64,000 nt of DNA from Fictibacillus barbaricus. Its GTDB lineage: Bacteria > Bacillota > Bacilli > Bacillales > Fictibacillaceae. The position numbers were made by a program, and so were the translations under genes. Each line of letters begins with the position of its first letter. Within the stretch, counting starts at the first letter, position 1. Positions 25,754-34,135 of this stretch are shown piece after piece. The notes below the pieces were generated by a model. That model saw nothing but the letters and a program-made list of their open reading frames with translations, ran no database searches and was not told where the DNA came from. The DNA is taken from the NCBI RefSeq assembly GCF_014635025.1, contig NZ_BMCE01000001.1:992001-1056000 (forward strand), written 5' to 3'.

Positions 25754-26953
25754 ATGAGTAAGCCAAAAATTCTTATATTAGGCGGCGGTTATGGCGGGAT
25801 CATGTCAGCTGTACGTTTACAAAAAGAATTAGGATCAGACGAAGCAGAAGTAACATTGGTAAACAAGCATAACTACCATTATCAAACAACTTGGCTTCAT
25901 GAAAATGCAGCAGGTACATTACACCATGACAAAACGCGTATCATGATCGACAGCATCATCGACATGAACAAAATTAATTTTGTCCAAGATACTGTTGTTG
26001 AGATCAAGAAAGACGAAAAGCGCGTTATCTTAGAAAATCAAGAATTAACTTATGATTACTTAGTAATTGCTTTAGGATCTGATCCTGAAACATTTGGTAT
26101 CCAAGGTCTTAAAGAGAATGCGTTCAGCATCCGCAGCATTAACTCTGTTCGTAAAATTCGTGAGCACATTGATTATTCTTTTGCCCGTTATAATAACGAA
26201 GGACAGCCTGATGACCTTATCACAATCGTAGTAGGTGGAGCTGGATTTACTGGAATCGAGTTCGTTGGGGAACTTGCTGACCGTGTTCCAGAGCTTTGCC
26301 GTGAATACGATATCCCACGTGAAAAAGTGCGTATCGTAAACATTGAAGCAGCTCCAACGGTTCTTCCAGGTTTCGATGAAGAACTAGTTGAATACGCAAT
26401 CAACAACCTAGAGCGCCGCGGGATTGAATTCCTTGTAAGCACACCGATCAAAGAGTGTAATGAAGACGGTGTTATCTTAGCTAACGGTGAAGAAATTAAA
26501 GCAGCAACAATCGTTTGGACAGGTGGAGTACGTGGTAACCACTTAGTTGAAGAAGCTGGTTTTGAAACGATGCGTGGCCGCGTTAAAGTTGAAAAAGATC
26601 TTCGTATGCCTGGCTTCGACTATATTTTCGTTGCAGGTGACTGTGCGCTTATCATTGATGAGGAAGCAAACCGTCCTTATCCTCCAACAGCTCAAATCGC
26701 AATTCAACAAGCTTATACAATCGGCCGTAACATTAAAGCATTAATGAACGGTGGCAAGCTTGAAGAGTTTAAGCCAGATATCAAAGGTACAGTTGCATCA
26801 CTAGGTAAAGGTGAAGCAATCGGTAAAGTAGGAAACAAAAAACTATTTGGTGCAACTGCATCAGCTATGAAAAAAGTAATCGATAACCGTTACTTATTCT
26901 TACTTGGCGGCGTACCGATGGTTATTAAAAAAGGTAAATTAAAACTGTTTTAA
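25754..26953 (+). CDS. yumB: Type II NADH dehydrogenase-like protein YumB
   Basis: 399 residues, NDH-2 family. FAD motif [21 protein letters not shown] motif [17 protein letters not shown] (about 155), [21 protein letters not shown] near 300, [11 protein letters not shown] quinone-site region, and a C-terminal amphipathic/hydrophobic stretch ([19 protein letters not shown]) that would attach it to the membrane. Likely oxidises NADH and passes electrons to menaquinone. ATG follows GGAAGTGAATTGA. Operator upstream suggests redox-dependent control. Confidence 0.9.
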   Translation: MSKPKILILGGGYGGIMSAVRLQKELGSDEAEVTLVNKHNYHYQTTWLHENAAGTLHHDKTRIMIDSIIDMNKINFVQDTVVEIKKDEKRVILENQELTYDYLVIALGSDPETFGIQGLKENAFSIRSINSVRKIREHIDYSFARYNNEGQPDDLITIVVGGAGFTGIEFVGELADRVPELCREYDIPREKVRIVNIEAAPTVLPGFDEELVEYAINNLERRGIEFLVSTPIKECNEDGVILANGEEIKAATIVWTGGVRGNHLVEEAGFETMRGRVKVEKDLRMPGFDYIFVAGDCALIIDEEANRPYPPTAQIAIQQAYTIGRNIKALMNGGKLEEFKPDIKGTVASLGKGEAIGKVGNKKLFGATASAMKKVIDNRYLFLLGGVPMVIKKGKLKLF

Positions 26954-26970
26954 TGGATAATGGTACACTA

Positions 26971-27002
26971 AGAACAGAAGCAGAAGCTTCTGTTCTTTTT
27001 TA
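26971..27002 (+). terminator. Terminator after yumB
   Basis: Arms AGAACAGAAGC and GCTTCTGTTCT (26971-26996) then T-run. Confidence 0.85.
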
Positions 27003-27029
27003 TTACCTTTAGAAAGGGCGGGCAGTCAG

Positions 27030-27512
27030 ATGGCAAAAAAAGACAGAGGAACGGTATGGCTGGCAGCTGCGGGCTTATTAATAGATGAAGACGGCAAGTG
27101 GCTTGTAGTTAAGAAAAAGTATGGCGGCCTAAAAGGAAAGTGGTCCATTCCAGCAGGTTTTGTGGATTCAGGAGAAACAGTAGATGAAGCAGCGGTACGA
27201 GAAGTGTTTGAAGAAACAGGCATCAAAGCCGAGGTTTCCGCTATCCTGGGTATCCGGTCTGGAGTGATTAAGGAGACCATAAGCGATAATATGGTCGTTT
27301 TTTTATTGAGTAAAAAGGATGGAAGCCTTTCTCAGAACTGCGATGAAATTGAATGCGCAGCTTTTTTAACCCGTGAAGAGTTAAAAAAAGATCCTGATAC
27401 CTCATTGATGGTTCACTATTTTATGGACTCCAAACAGAGCTTCTTAGAAGATAAAATAAACCCTGGCGATGTATTTGGATATACAACATATAAAATAATG
27501 GATTGCAGGTAA
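27030..27512 (+). CDS. NUDIX hydrolase
   Basis: 160 residues. The NUDIX box is complete: GFVDSGETVDEAAVREVFEE continuing with TGI, i.e. GX5EX7REUXEEXGU, which binds Mg2+ and hydrolyses nucleoside diphosphates linked to another group. Substrate not evident; the YDYKF-type substrate motif of mutator-protection MutT is not seen. ATG follows AGAAAGGGCGGGC. Lies between yumB and yuiA. Confidence 0.9.
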   Translation: MAKKDRGTVWLAAAGLLIDEDGKWLVVKKKYGGLKGKWSIPAGFVDSGETVDEAAVREVFEETGIKAEVSAILGIRSGVIKETISDNMVVFLLSKKDGSLSQNCDEIECAAFLTREELKKDPDTSLMVHYFMDSKQSFLEDKINPGDVFGYTTYKIMDCR

Positions 27513-27660
27513 AAATGTACGAAATATTCTGATAATTAGAGATTGTGCAAGATGATTACGCTTACATTGGCTTATTTAACTTTAAAATAGGTTTTTCAAT
27601 ACACGCATTCCCTGTTATTATTATCTGAAAATTTAAACAAAAAAGAGGGAGTGTTACAAC

Positions 27661-27792
27661 ATGAGAAAACATGCGATTCAGACAAAACAAGATCAATGTT
27701 CTTATTGTGAAGGGAAGGGTTATTTCCAGCTCTTGCTTGGCGGTTCTGAAACGTGTGTAGAATGCTGCGGAAGCGGAAAGAAAAGAGCTTAA
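27661..27792 (+). CDS. yuiA: YuiA, small DnaJ-type zinc-finger protein
   Basis: 43 residues with two CxxCxGxG-type repeats: CSYCEGKGYF and CVECCGSGKK, the zinc-binding pattern of the DnaJ cysteine-rich domain. Matches the size and position of B. subtilis YuiA, just before yuiB. RBS GAGGGAG. Function unknown; Zn binding inferred from the cysteines. Confidence 0.82.
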   Translation: MRKHAIQTKQDQCSYCEGKGYFQLLLGGSETCVECCGSGKKRA

Positions 27793-27873
27793 AACAGGTA
27801 ACGCTCTCAAACCCGATTGACGTAGTTGCCCCCGTTTAGTAAACTATCTTCAGATATATGGGGGTGCTACATC

Positions 27874-28197
27874 ATGGATTTGCTTTTGCCACAAGTTATC
27901 ATTTCAATGTTGCTGTTCATGGTTTTATTCTTTGGTATTGGTTTCTTATTCAATATGCTTCTGCGCGCTACATGGTTTATGGTTATTTTATATCCTTTAG
28001 TTGTCATAATGATTGTCGATGATATTCGATTTTTTGAGTATTTTACAAAGCCGGGAAACAGTTTTCAACTGCTTGGCAGTGATCTTCTCAACCTATCACC
28101 ATCAGACATTACCATACTAACGTGCGGTTTTATCGGTGCAGTCCTAGCCGGTACCGCCATTAAGATGCTGCGGGTACGCGGATATCAAATGTTTTAA
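27874..28197 (+). CDS. yuiB: YuiB family membrane protein
   Basis: About 107 residues from the ATG at 27874, which follows GGGGGTGCTACATC; an ATG at 27826 would add 16 residues without an RBS. Two N-terminal helices ([32 protein letters not shown]) and one near the C-terminus ([19 protein letters not shown]) are predicted. Order yuiA-yuiB-yuiC is as in B. subtilis. No biochemical role known. Confidence 0.8.
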   Translation: MDLLLPQVIISMLLFMVLFFGIGFLFNMLLRATWFMVILYPLVVIMIVDDIRFFEYFTKPGNSFQLLGSDLLNLSPSDITILTCGFIGAVLAGTAIKMLRVRGYQMF

Positions 28198-28226
28198 GAA
28201 GTCCCTGTTTCAAGGGGCTTTTTTAT
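28198..28226 (+). terminator. Terminator after yuiB
   Basis: AAGtCCCT/AGGGgCTT stem around GTTTCA, then T-run. Confidence 0.65.
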
Positions 28227-28309
28227 TTCCACTTTTCTCCTTCTTTCAGAAATGTGTATACATTTTTCCCCTCCTGGGAAGGAATAGAGAGGAGAGGAGT
28301 GGACAATTT

Positions 28310-28978
28310 TTGCTGATTTTAAGAAAAATTGTAAAGAGAACCACTATTACGTTTCTTTTTATTTGTGCCATTTTTACAACCTTTAGATCGATTTCTGGTG
28401 TACAGGCAGATGATATTGCGACATGGATTGACCAAAAAAAATCTGATAACGTCTTAGTGGACGCTGCGCTAAACGTTCTTTCCGATTCCTTAAAAGCTAT
28501 GCCTGCGATCTATGCACCAAATAGGATGCTTTCTTCAGCCGAGATCAAACAAACTGAACCAATTGACTATTCAAAATATCCTGCTGTAAATGTAACGGCT
28601 ACAGGGTATACGGCAGGACAGGAAAGTACAGGTAAGACAAAAAGTCATCCTGCATATGGGATTACAAAATCAGGTTTAAAAGTAAAAAGAGACCTTTATT
28701 CTACGATTGCTGCAGACACTTCTATTTTTCCGATCGGAACGGTTCTTTGGATACCAGGTTACGGTTTTGGTGTTGTAGCGGATACGGGTTCTGCCATTAA
28801 AGGTCACAGAATCGATCTTTATTACAATACAGTTGAAGAAGTATATGAAAAATGGGGCAAAAAGAAGATTGATGTATATGTGGTAGAGCGTGGCGATGGA
28901 AAGATTACAGAATCAGAATTAAAAAGCTTGAACGAAGATAAAACGATGCAAGTGTTTAGGCAGCAATATCTATATTAA
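28310..28978 (+). CDS. yuiC: YuiC, 3D-domain protein (probable lytic transglycosylase)
   Basis: 222 residues. An N-terminal hydrophobic segment ([15 protein letters not shown], residues 10-25) gives a signal/anchor, then a linker, then the 3D domain from about 95: [50 protein letters not shown], and the acidic GHRIDLYY. B. subtilis YuiC is an MltA-like muramidase of the stationary-phase survival class. TTG start follows GGAGAGGAGTGG. Confidence 0.88.
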   Translation: MLILRKIVKRTTITFLFICAIFTTFRSISGVQADDIATWIDQKKSDNVLVDAALNVLSDSLKAMPAIYAPNRMLSSAEIKQTEPIDYSKYPAVNVTATGYTAGQESTGKTKSHPAYGITKSGLKVKRDLYSTIAADTSIFPIGTVLWIPGYGFGVVADTGSAIKGHRIDLYYNTVEEVYEKWGKKKIDVYVVERGDGKITESELKSLNEDKTMQVFRQQYLY

Positions 28979-28985
28979 ATCAAAA

Positions 28986-29018
28986 AGAGCTTCAGGTTAT
29001 GTGGTAACCTGAAGCTCT
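28986..29018. terminator. Bidirectional terminator between yuiC and the BtuF-like gene
   Basis: Perfect 14-bp stem AGAGCTTCAGGTTA/TAACCTGAAGCTCT around TGTGG; it contains the stop codon of the minus-strand gene. Confidence 0.9.
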
Positions 29019-29827
29019 TCTATGTTGCTTTCTTCATCTTCCGGCAAAAAAGCAGGAAATTCAGTGGGGTGTAAAAGTGCTGCTAACCGCTTTAATCCGA
29101 AAATTAGCCTAGGAGACGGGCGGCAAAAAAGAGATTCCTCGAGTTTTATAATCTTTGTTTGATGGGCTTTTAACAGATTCCATCCTTCTCTCTTTGTAAT
29201 GTGAGCAGGCTGCATCTTTGCTGTTTTGACGCCTACCCATACCATTCCGATTATATCAGGCTGTCGGGTTACAACGTCCTCCCATGTTGTTTGTAAGCTT
29301 GCTAGCTCTACATCATCGAAGACGTTTTGAGCGCCGGCAAGAAGAGCGATCTCAGTAAGCCAATTTATTCTCCCAGGGGTAAATACAGGCTTTGGCCACC
29401 ATTCAAAATAAATCCTTTTCTTTTGTTTTATGCTATGGCTTATTGTTTCGTATGTATGGATTTCATTCCTCATCCATGTAACCATCTGATGAGCTTCAGC
29501 CTGCTTATTTGTTCTCATTCCCAAATCGAGAAGATCGTTTTGGATGTCAATAAGGGTCTGTGGATTATAAACAACGTGTGGGATGTTCCTCTCTTTGAGT
29601 TTTTCTACATTCTTTTCCATACCTGGTACACTTAAACTAGCTAAAACGAGATCTGGCTTTAATGACTCAAGTTTATCCATATCAATAGATAGATCTGGTC
29701 CTAATCTCGGAAGATCTTGCAAGGCTTTTGGCCAATCGGAAAAATCGTCAACTGCTATCAGGTTGGATGTTAAACCTAAAAAGTGCAAAAGCTCTGTATT
29801 GCTTGGACAAATAGAAATCAATTTCAA
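28997..29827 (-). CDS. BtuF/FhuD-like periplasmic-binding fold protein without signal peptide
   Basis: 276 residues of the cobalamin/siderophore-binding (PF01497) fold: SICPSNTELLHFLGL, VDDFSDWP, PDLVLA, NVEKLKERNIPHVVYNPQT, and ITKREGWNLLKA. It starts directly with the first beta strand (MKLISICPS), with no signal peptide or lipobox, so it should be cytoplasmic. ABC permease and ATPase are not nearby. Commonly annotated as cobalamin-binding protein; the ligand is inferred from family only. ATG follows GGAGGTACTTCAACTTG-type sequence. Confidence 0.75.
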   Translation of the reverse strand: MKLISICPSNTELLHFLGLTSNLIAVDDFSDWPKALQDLPRLGPDLSIDMDKLESLKPDLVLASLSVPGMEKNVEKLKERNIPHVVYNPQTLIDIQNDLLDLGMRTNKQAEAHQMVTWMRNEIHTYETISHSIKQKKRIYFEWWPKPVFTPGRINWLTEIALLAGAQNVFDDVELASLQTTWEDVVTRQPDIIGMVWVGVKTAKMQPAHITKREGWNLLKAHQTKIIKLEESLFCRPSPRLIFGLKRLAALLHPTEFPAFLPEDEESNIEELQVTT

Positions 29828-29840
29828 GTTGAAGTACCTC

Positions 29841-30326
29841 CTATGCTAAAAACAGCCATGATAGAAGTAAGGTTTGAAGAATACCAAGTAAACCGCCAAA
29901 GAAAACCTCAGCTGGACTGTGCCCTAGAAGTTCCTTTAACTCTTTTCTTTGTTCATCAGCATTCTTCTGGTTGAAATCTTCATTAGTCTTCTTAACATGG
30001 TCTCTGAATTCCTCTACTAAATCATTCAATACAGCTGCTTGTTCTCCTGCATGCCAGCGTATTCCTTTTGCATCATACATAACAATAATTGCAAACATAG
30101 CTGCGATGGCAAATAGGGAAGATCCTAATCCATGAAGAGCCCCAACGGCTGTTGCTAAGGAAGTAACCGAAGCAGAATGCGAACTCGGCATTCCACCAGT
30201 ACTTATAAATAAATCCCATCTAACTTTTTTTGTTTGATAATAGTGGATAGGAATTTTTAAGAATTGTGCAGAAAATACACCTAATAAGGCTGCGATTAAA
30301 GGAAAATTAAATAGTATATCAGGCAT
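29841..30326 (-). CDS. yuiD: YuiD, divergent PAP2-family membrane phosphatase
   Basis: 161 residues with about four membrane helices. The divergent PAP2 marks are TGGMPSSHSASVTSLATAVG (phosphatase loop with SSH) and the start FPLIAALLGVFSAQFLKIP; the GIRWHAGEQAAVLNDLV loop also belongs to the family (DUF212). It likely acts on a lipid or polyprenyl phosphate but no substrate is shown. Lies next to pepA as in B. subtilis. Confidence 0.85.
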   Translation of the reverse strand: MPDILFNFPLIAALLGVFSAQFLKIPIHYYQTKKVRWDLFISTGGMPSSHSASVTSLATAVGALHGLGSSLFAIAAMFAIIVMYDAKGIRWHAGEQAAVLNDLVEEFRDHVKKTNEDFNQKNADEQRKELKELLGHSPAEVFFGGLLGILQTLLLSWLFLA

Positions 30327-30440
30327 AGGGAGCTTCCTCTCAGTGTAGTGTTTTATAGTATGGCTATTTTAGATAGTTGTTACCCGATTTCGATTAAGTT
30401 CAATCTCTGGTAACATGAACAAAGAGGGAGGTTTTCAAGA

Positions 30441-30818
30441 ATGGATATTTTTCCTCAAGATTATTATGAGTTTTTCATTGTTTTTAATGATGGTGATTAT
30501 TACACAGGGCATGACCTGTTAGAGGCGGTATGGCTGACAGATCGCAGCAATCTATTCATTAAGGGTCTTCTGCAGATGACCGTTGCTTTGTATCATTATG
30601 AATATGGGAATGTAAAAGGAGCTAGAGAAATGTTGAAGGTTGCAAAACATTATCTCACACCGTATAAGCCCGTTCACTGGCAATTAAACTTAGTTCCCGT
30701 CCTCAAATATATTGATAAGTGTTTGCTTGATATTCCCTTACATATAAACAGAGTGAAGTTTGAAGAGATTCATACATTGCCAGCACTTCCGAGACTCTAT
30801 TTAAATTTAGAAGAATAA
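30441..30818 (+). CDS. DUF309 domain protein
   Basis: 125 residues of an all-helical DUF309 protein. The family signature is FNDGDYYTGHDLLEAVW near the start, followed by FIKGLLQMTVALYHYEYGNVKGA. Function unknown; related B. subtilis protein is YpuF. Transcribed away from yuiD and toward pepA; RBS AGAGGGAGG. Confidence 0.82.
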   Translation: MDIFPQDYYEFFIVFNDGDYYTGHDLLEAVWLTDRSNLFIKGLLQMTVALYHYEYGNVKGAREMLKVAKHYLTPYKPVHWQLNLVPVLKYIDKCLLDIPLHINRVKFEEIHTLPALPRLYLNLEE

Positions 30819-30898
30819 AGAGCCGTGAATTCGAAATATTCTAATAGAAGGAGTATAATAAATGGAGATTAGGAAAACGAATAAGGGGGAACTTTCAC

Positions 30899-32386
30899 GT
30901 GTTTACAATCAAACAGCTTTGGAGTACTAACGAACAAGAAGAAGTCCTACTGGTCGGTTTATTTCAAGAACCAAAACTTACTGGTGTAATGGCAGATATG
31001 GATAAAAGTTTAAATGGAAATATTACGGAACTGATTAAAGACGGAGATCTTTCTAACAAATTAAAAAATATAAAGAAACTAAATACATTAGGTCAGCTTG
31101 GAACGAAGAGGATCTACTTTGCCGGTCTAGGGAAGCGTGAAGATTTTACTTATGACAAAGCTAGAAGTTCCTTTGGAAGAGCTGTACAAGAAATTTTAAA
31201 GGAGAAAAGAACCCATTTTTCTATTCTTCTTGATACATTTCTTACAGACCAACTCTCAGTGGAAAAACTAGCACATGCGTTTAGTGAAGCGGCAGGTACA
31301 GCCGTTTATCGTTTTGAAGATTATAAAAAGAAATCCAATGAACCACAAAGAAGATTAGAAACGGTTACGGTCTATACAGAGAATAATGAAGCAGAAGCAG
31401 GCTTAACGAGCGGATACGCTTATGCTAAAGGCATCAATCTTGCTCGTGACCTTGTTAATACTCCTGCAAATCTTCTTACGCCGACAGATCTTGCTGCAGA
31501 AGCGATCGATGTAGCACTTGAATATGACATGGAATACGAAATTCTTGAAAAAGAAGATATGGAAAAGCTGGGTATGGGAGCTATTCTGGCTGTAAGCAAG
31601 GGATCAGATCAGCCTCCTAAATTGATCACAGTAAAATATCAAGGTGGAAAACCAGAGGATGCTTATGTGGCTTTAGTTGGAAAAGGCTTAACGTTTGATG
31701 CTGGCGGATATTCGATCAAACCGGCACTTAATATGCATGAAATGAAGAGCGACATGGGTGGAAGTGCAGCTGTTATAGGAGCAATGGAAGCGATTGGTCG
31801 ATTAAAACCAGAAATTAATGTAATGTTTGTCATTCCATCTTCTGAAAACTTGATCAACGGAACAGCCATGAAACCGGGTGACGTGATTACTTCACTAAGC
31901 GGAAAAACGATTGAAGTACGTAATACGGATGCAGAAGGTCGTCTTATCTTAGCTGATGCCATTACGTACGCTAAAGAACAAGGAGCTAAATATATTGTTG
32001 ATGTTGCAACGCTAACGGGAGGCGTGTTAGTAGCACTTGGAGACTGTACAACAGGTGCGCTAACCAACGATGAAAGTTTCTATGAACACATTAGACAATC
32101 AGCGTCAGATGAAGCAGAACTTTTATGGCTGCTTCCTAGCTTCCAACCATTTAAAGACATGCTGAAAACGAGTGATGTTGCGGATCTGAACAATTCTACA
32201 GGCAGATTAGGACACGCGATTACAGGAGGCTTGTTTGTAGGAGAGTTTGCTGAGAATACTCCATGGGTTCACTTGGATATCGCAGGGACTGCCTATTCTT
32301 CAAAATCAACAGAACTGGGGCCAAAAGGTGCTACAGGAGTCATGGTTCGAACCCTTACGACATTCGTAAGAAATTTTAAAGCTTAA
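30899..32386 (+). CDS. pepA: Leucyl aminopeptidase (M17 cytosol aminopeptidase)
   Basis: 495 residues, normal for M17. The catalytic domain carries GKGLTFDAGGYSIKP (catalytic Lys and a metal-binding Asp), HEMKSDMGGSAAV, and the signature NTDAEGRLILADA (about 340), which supplies metal ligands and the catalytic Arg. Releases N-terminal amino acids, generally as a hexamer. B. subtilis yuiE. GTG at 30899 is supported by AAGGGGGAAC upstream. Confidence 0.94.
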   Translation: MFTIKQLWSTNEQEEVLLVGLFQEPKLTGVMADMDKSLNGNITELIKDGDLSNKLKNIKKLNTLGQLGTKRIYFAGLGKREDFTYDKARSSFGRAVQEILKEKRTHFSILLDTFLTDQLSVEKLAHAFSEAAGTAVYRFEDYKKKSNEPQRRLETVTVYTENNEAEAGLTSGYAYAKGINLARDLVNTPANLLTPTDLAAEAIDVALEYDMEYEILEKEDMEKLGMGAILAVSKGSDQPPKLITVKYQGGKPEDAYVALVGKGLTFDAGGYSIKPALNMHEMKSDMGGSAAVIGAMEAIGRLKPEINVMFVIPSSENLINGTAMKPGDVITSLSGKTIEVRNTDAEGRLILADAITYAKEQGAKYIVDVATLTGGVLVALGDCTTGALTNDESFYEHIRQSASDEAELLWLLPSFQPFKDMLKTSDVADLNNSTGRLGHAITGGLFVGEFAENTPWVHLDIAGTAYSSKSTELGPKGATGVMVRTLTTFVRNFKA

Positions 32387-32398
32387 TTTTATATACAA

Positions 32399-32432
32399 AA
32401 ACTGGATCTCTATAAGAGGTTCAGTTTTTTTG
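32399..32432 (+). terminator. Terminator after pepA
   Basis: AACTGgATCTC and GAGGTtCAGTT arms, then seven T. Confidence 0.7.
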
Positions 32433-32440
32433 TTTTCTGA

Positions 32441-32489
32441 TTGACACTTTTACCTATCCGTGTTAATTTGTTAAAGGTTTAACAAATTA
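32441..32489 (+). promoter_or_regulatory. yuiF promoter with overlapping 26-bp palindromic operator
   Basis: -35 TTGACA (32441-32446), 17-base spacer, -10 TAATTT (32464-32469). A perfect inverted repeat starts at the -10 and covers the start site: TAATTTGTTAAA (32464-32475), GG, TTTAACAAATTA (32478-32489). The placement is that of a repressor operator; the regulator is not in the window. Confidence 0.65.
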
Positions 32490-32536
32490 GCGATTTAGCG
32501 AAATAAAGCAATAAAGCTTCTAAGGAGGAAATACTA

Positions 32537-33856
32537 ATGAATGCTGTAGTATTAGCTGTTGCAGTTATGCTAGTACTTAGCCTTTTACGTATACATGTTG
32601 TAGTAGCATTGCTTGTAGGCTCTTTGACAGGCGGACTACTTGCTGGAATGGGGTTGACAGAAACCATAACAGTATTTACTGAAGGGTTAGGTTCTAATGC
32701 AGTTATTGCCTTAAGTTATGCGTTACTAGGAAGTTTTGCAGTAGCATTATCACGTACAGGACTTCCAGAATTGATGGTGAGTAAAGCTGTTCTCCTTGTT
32801 GGCAGGGAAGGTGAAGGAAGAAAGAAATCTTTATCAAAGGTTCTTATCTTATTTGTCATTCTAATGATTTCTTGTTTTTCACAAAACTTGATCCCGGTTC
32901 ATATTGCCATCATCCCGATCTTTATTCCACCACTTATAACCATCTTAAATGAGTTGGAACTTGATCGAAGACTTGTAGCAACCGTGATTACATTTGGATT
33001 GATCACCCCTTACATGTGGTTCCCTGTAGGTTTCGGAGGGATTTTCCATGAAATTCTGCAGACCAATATGAAAGACAGTGGATTAACGGTAGACCTTGAT
33101 CAAATACCATCTGCGATGACCATTCCGTCTTTAGGGATGATTGTTGGTCTTCTGGTTGCTGTTTTTATTTCCTACCGAAAACCAAGAAAGTACGAAGATA
33201 AAATAGCGAACACATTCGAAGCTGAGAAAACAAATTACACCAAACAGTCCATTATCGTAGCTGTTTTAGCAATTGCCGCAACTCTGGTCGTCCAACTAAA
33301 AACAGACTCTATGATCTTTGGGGCTCTATCAGGAATTATCGTTCTTTATTTTAGCGGAAAATTAAAACTGAATACTTCAGATCGGCTGTTAACGGAAGGA
33401 ATGAAAATGATGTCTTTCATCGGTTTTGTTATGATTGCAGCCGCTGGTTTTGCAGCTGTTATGCGTGAAACAGGTGAAGTCGAAACATTGGTGAAAGACA
33501 GTGTAGCACTTATTGGAAACTCCACAGCACTAGGTGTTCTTCTTATGTTAGTTATCGGCTTGCTCGTAACCATGGGAATCGGTTCATCGTTTTCTACGAT
33601 TCCAATCATTACAACGATATTCGTTCCCCTTTCAGCGGAATTAGGTTTAAGTGTTATGGCCACGATTGCGGTTATAGGTACCTCTGCGGCCTTAGGAGAT
33701 GCGGGTTCACCTGCTTCAGACAGTACACTCGGACCAACTTCTGGTTTGAATGTGGATAATCAGCATAACCATATCTGGGATACTTGTGTCCCAACTTTCC
33801 TGCATTACAACTTGCCGCTGATCGCATTTGGCTTTATAGCTGCTATGGTGTTATAG
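32537..33856 (+). CDS. yuiF: YuiF, Na+/H+ antiporter-family transporter
   Basis: 439 residues with 10-12 predicted membrane helices, of the Na_H_antiport family in the IT/NhaC-like superfamily. Conserved features include LSYALLGSFAVALSRTGLPE, NLIPVHIAIIPIFIPPL, GLITPYMWFPVGFGGIFHEI and TSAALGDAGSPASDSTLGPTS. Substrate is uncertain; antiporter annotation rests on family similarity, and amino-acid transport is possible. ATG follows AAGGAGG. Expression is likely controlled through the palindrome upstream. Confidence 0.82.
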   Translation: MNAVVLAVAVMLVLSLLRIHVVVALLVGSLTGGLLAGMGLTETITVFTEGLGSNAVIALSYALLGSFAVALSRTGLPELMVSKAVLLVGREGEGRKKSLSKVLILFVILMISCFSQNLIPVHIAIIPIFIPPLITILNELELDRRLVATVITFGLITPYMWFPVGFGGIFHEILQTNMKDSGLTVDLDQIPSAMTIPSLGMIVGLLVAVFISYRKPRKYEDKIANTFEAEKTNYTKQSIIVAVLAIAATLVVQLKTDSMIFGALSGIIVLYFSGKLKLNTSDRLLTEGMKMMSFIGFVMIAAAGFAAVMRETGEVETLVKDSVALIGNSTALGVLLMLVIGLLVTMGIGSSFSTIPIITTIFVPLSAELGLSVMATIAVIGTSAALGDAGSPASDSTLGPTSGLNVDNQHNHIWDTCVPTFLHYNLPLIAFGFIAAMVL

Positions 33857-33865
33857 AGAGTTCAA

Positions 33866-33901
33866 AGGACAGATTCTTTTTAGAGTCTGTCTTTATTTTT
33901 T
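33866..33901 (+). terminator. Terminator after yuiF
   Basis: GACAGATTCT/AGAGTCTGTC-type stem then T-rich tract. Confidence 0.75.
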
Positions 33902-33943
33902 TATAAAAAAATACACATGCTATGTGGTAAGGAGGGATAAGCA

Positions 33944-34093
33944 GTGGCAAAACGAAAACATTCTTGGAACGCAGCAGCAAAGAATAATTCAACACCAACA
34001 GAAAGCATGGCTAACGTTGAGTTTTCGGATGAGAAATTTTCAGATGACATTCCAAAAAGAGATACACAAAGCCCTAGATCAAAAGGAAAATAA
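33944..34093 (+). CDS. Small basic/polar protein, unknown (spore-protein-like size)
   Basis: 49 residues beginning VAKRKHSWNAAAKNNS and ending RDTQSPRSKGK, with NVEFSDEKFSDDIP in the middle. The GTG at 33944 has GGAGGGA 6 bases upstream and a terminator directly after the stop, good support for a real gene. It is hydrophilic and Asn/Ser/Lys-rich, as in small spore proteins, but I did not recognise a family. A longer ORF in another frame here runs through the terminator and is rejected. Confidence 0.6.
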   Translation: MAKRKHSWNAAAKNNSTPTESMANVEFSDEKFSDDIPKRDTQSPRSKGK

Positions 34094-34096
34094 AAA

Positions 34097-34130
34097 AAAG
34101 CTGGCTCCGTCGTTCATGGAGTCAGCTTTT
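34097..34130. terminator. Bidirectional terminator
   Basis: AAAAGCTGgCTCC and GGAGtCAGCTTTT arms between convergent genes, with T-runs both ways. Confidence 0.82.
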
Positions 34131-34135
34131 TGTTT

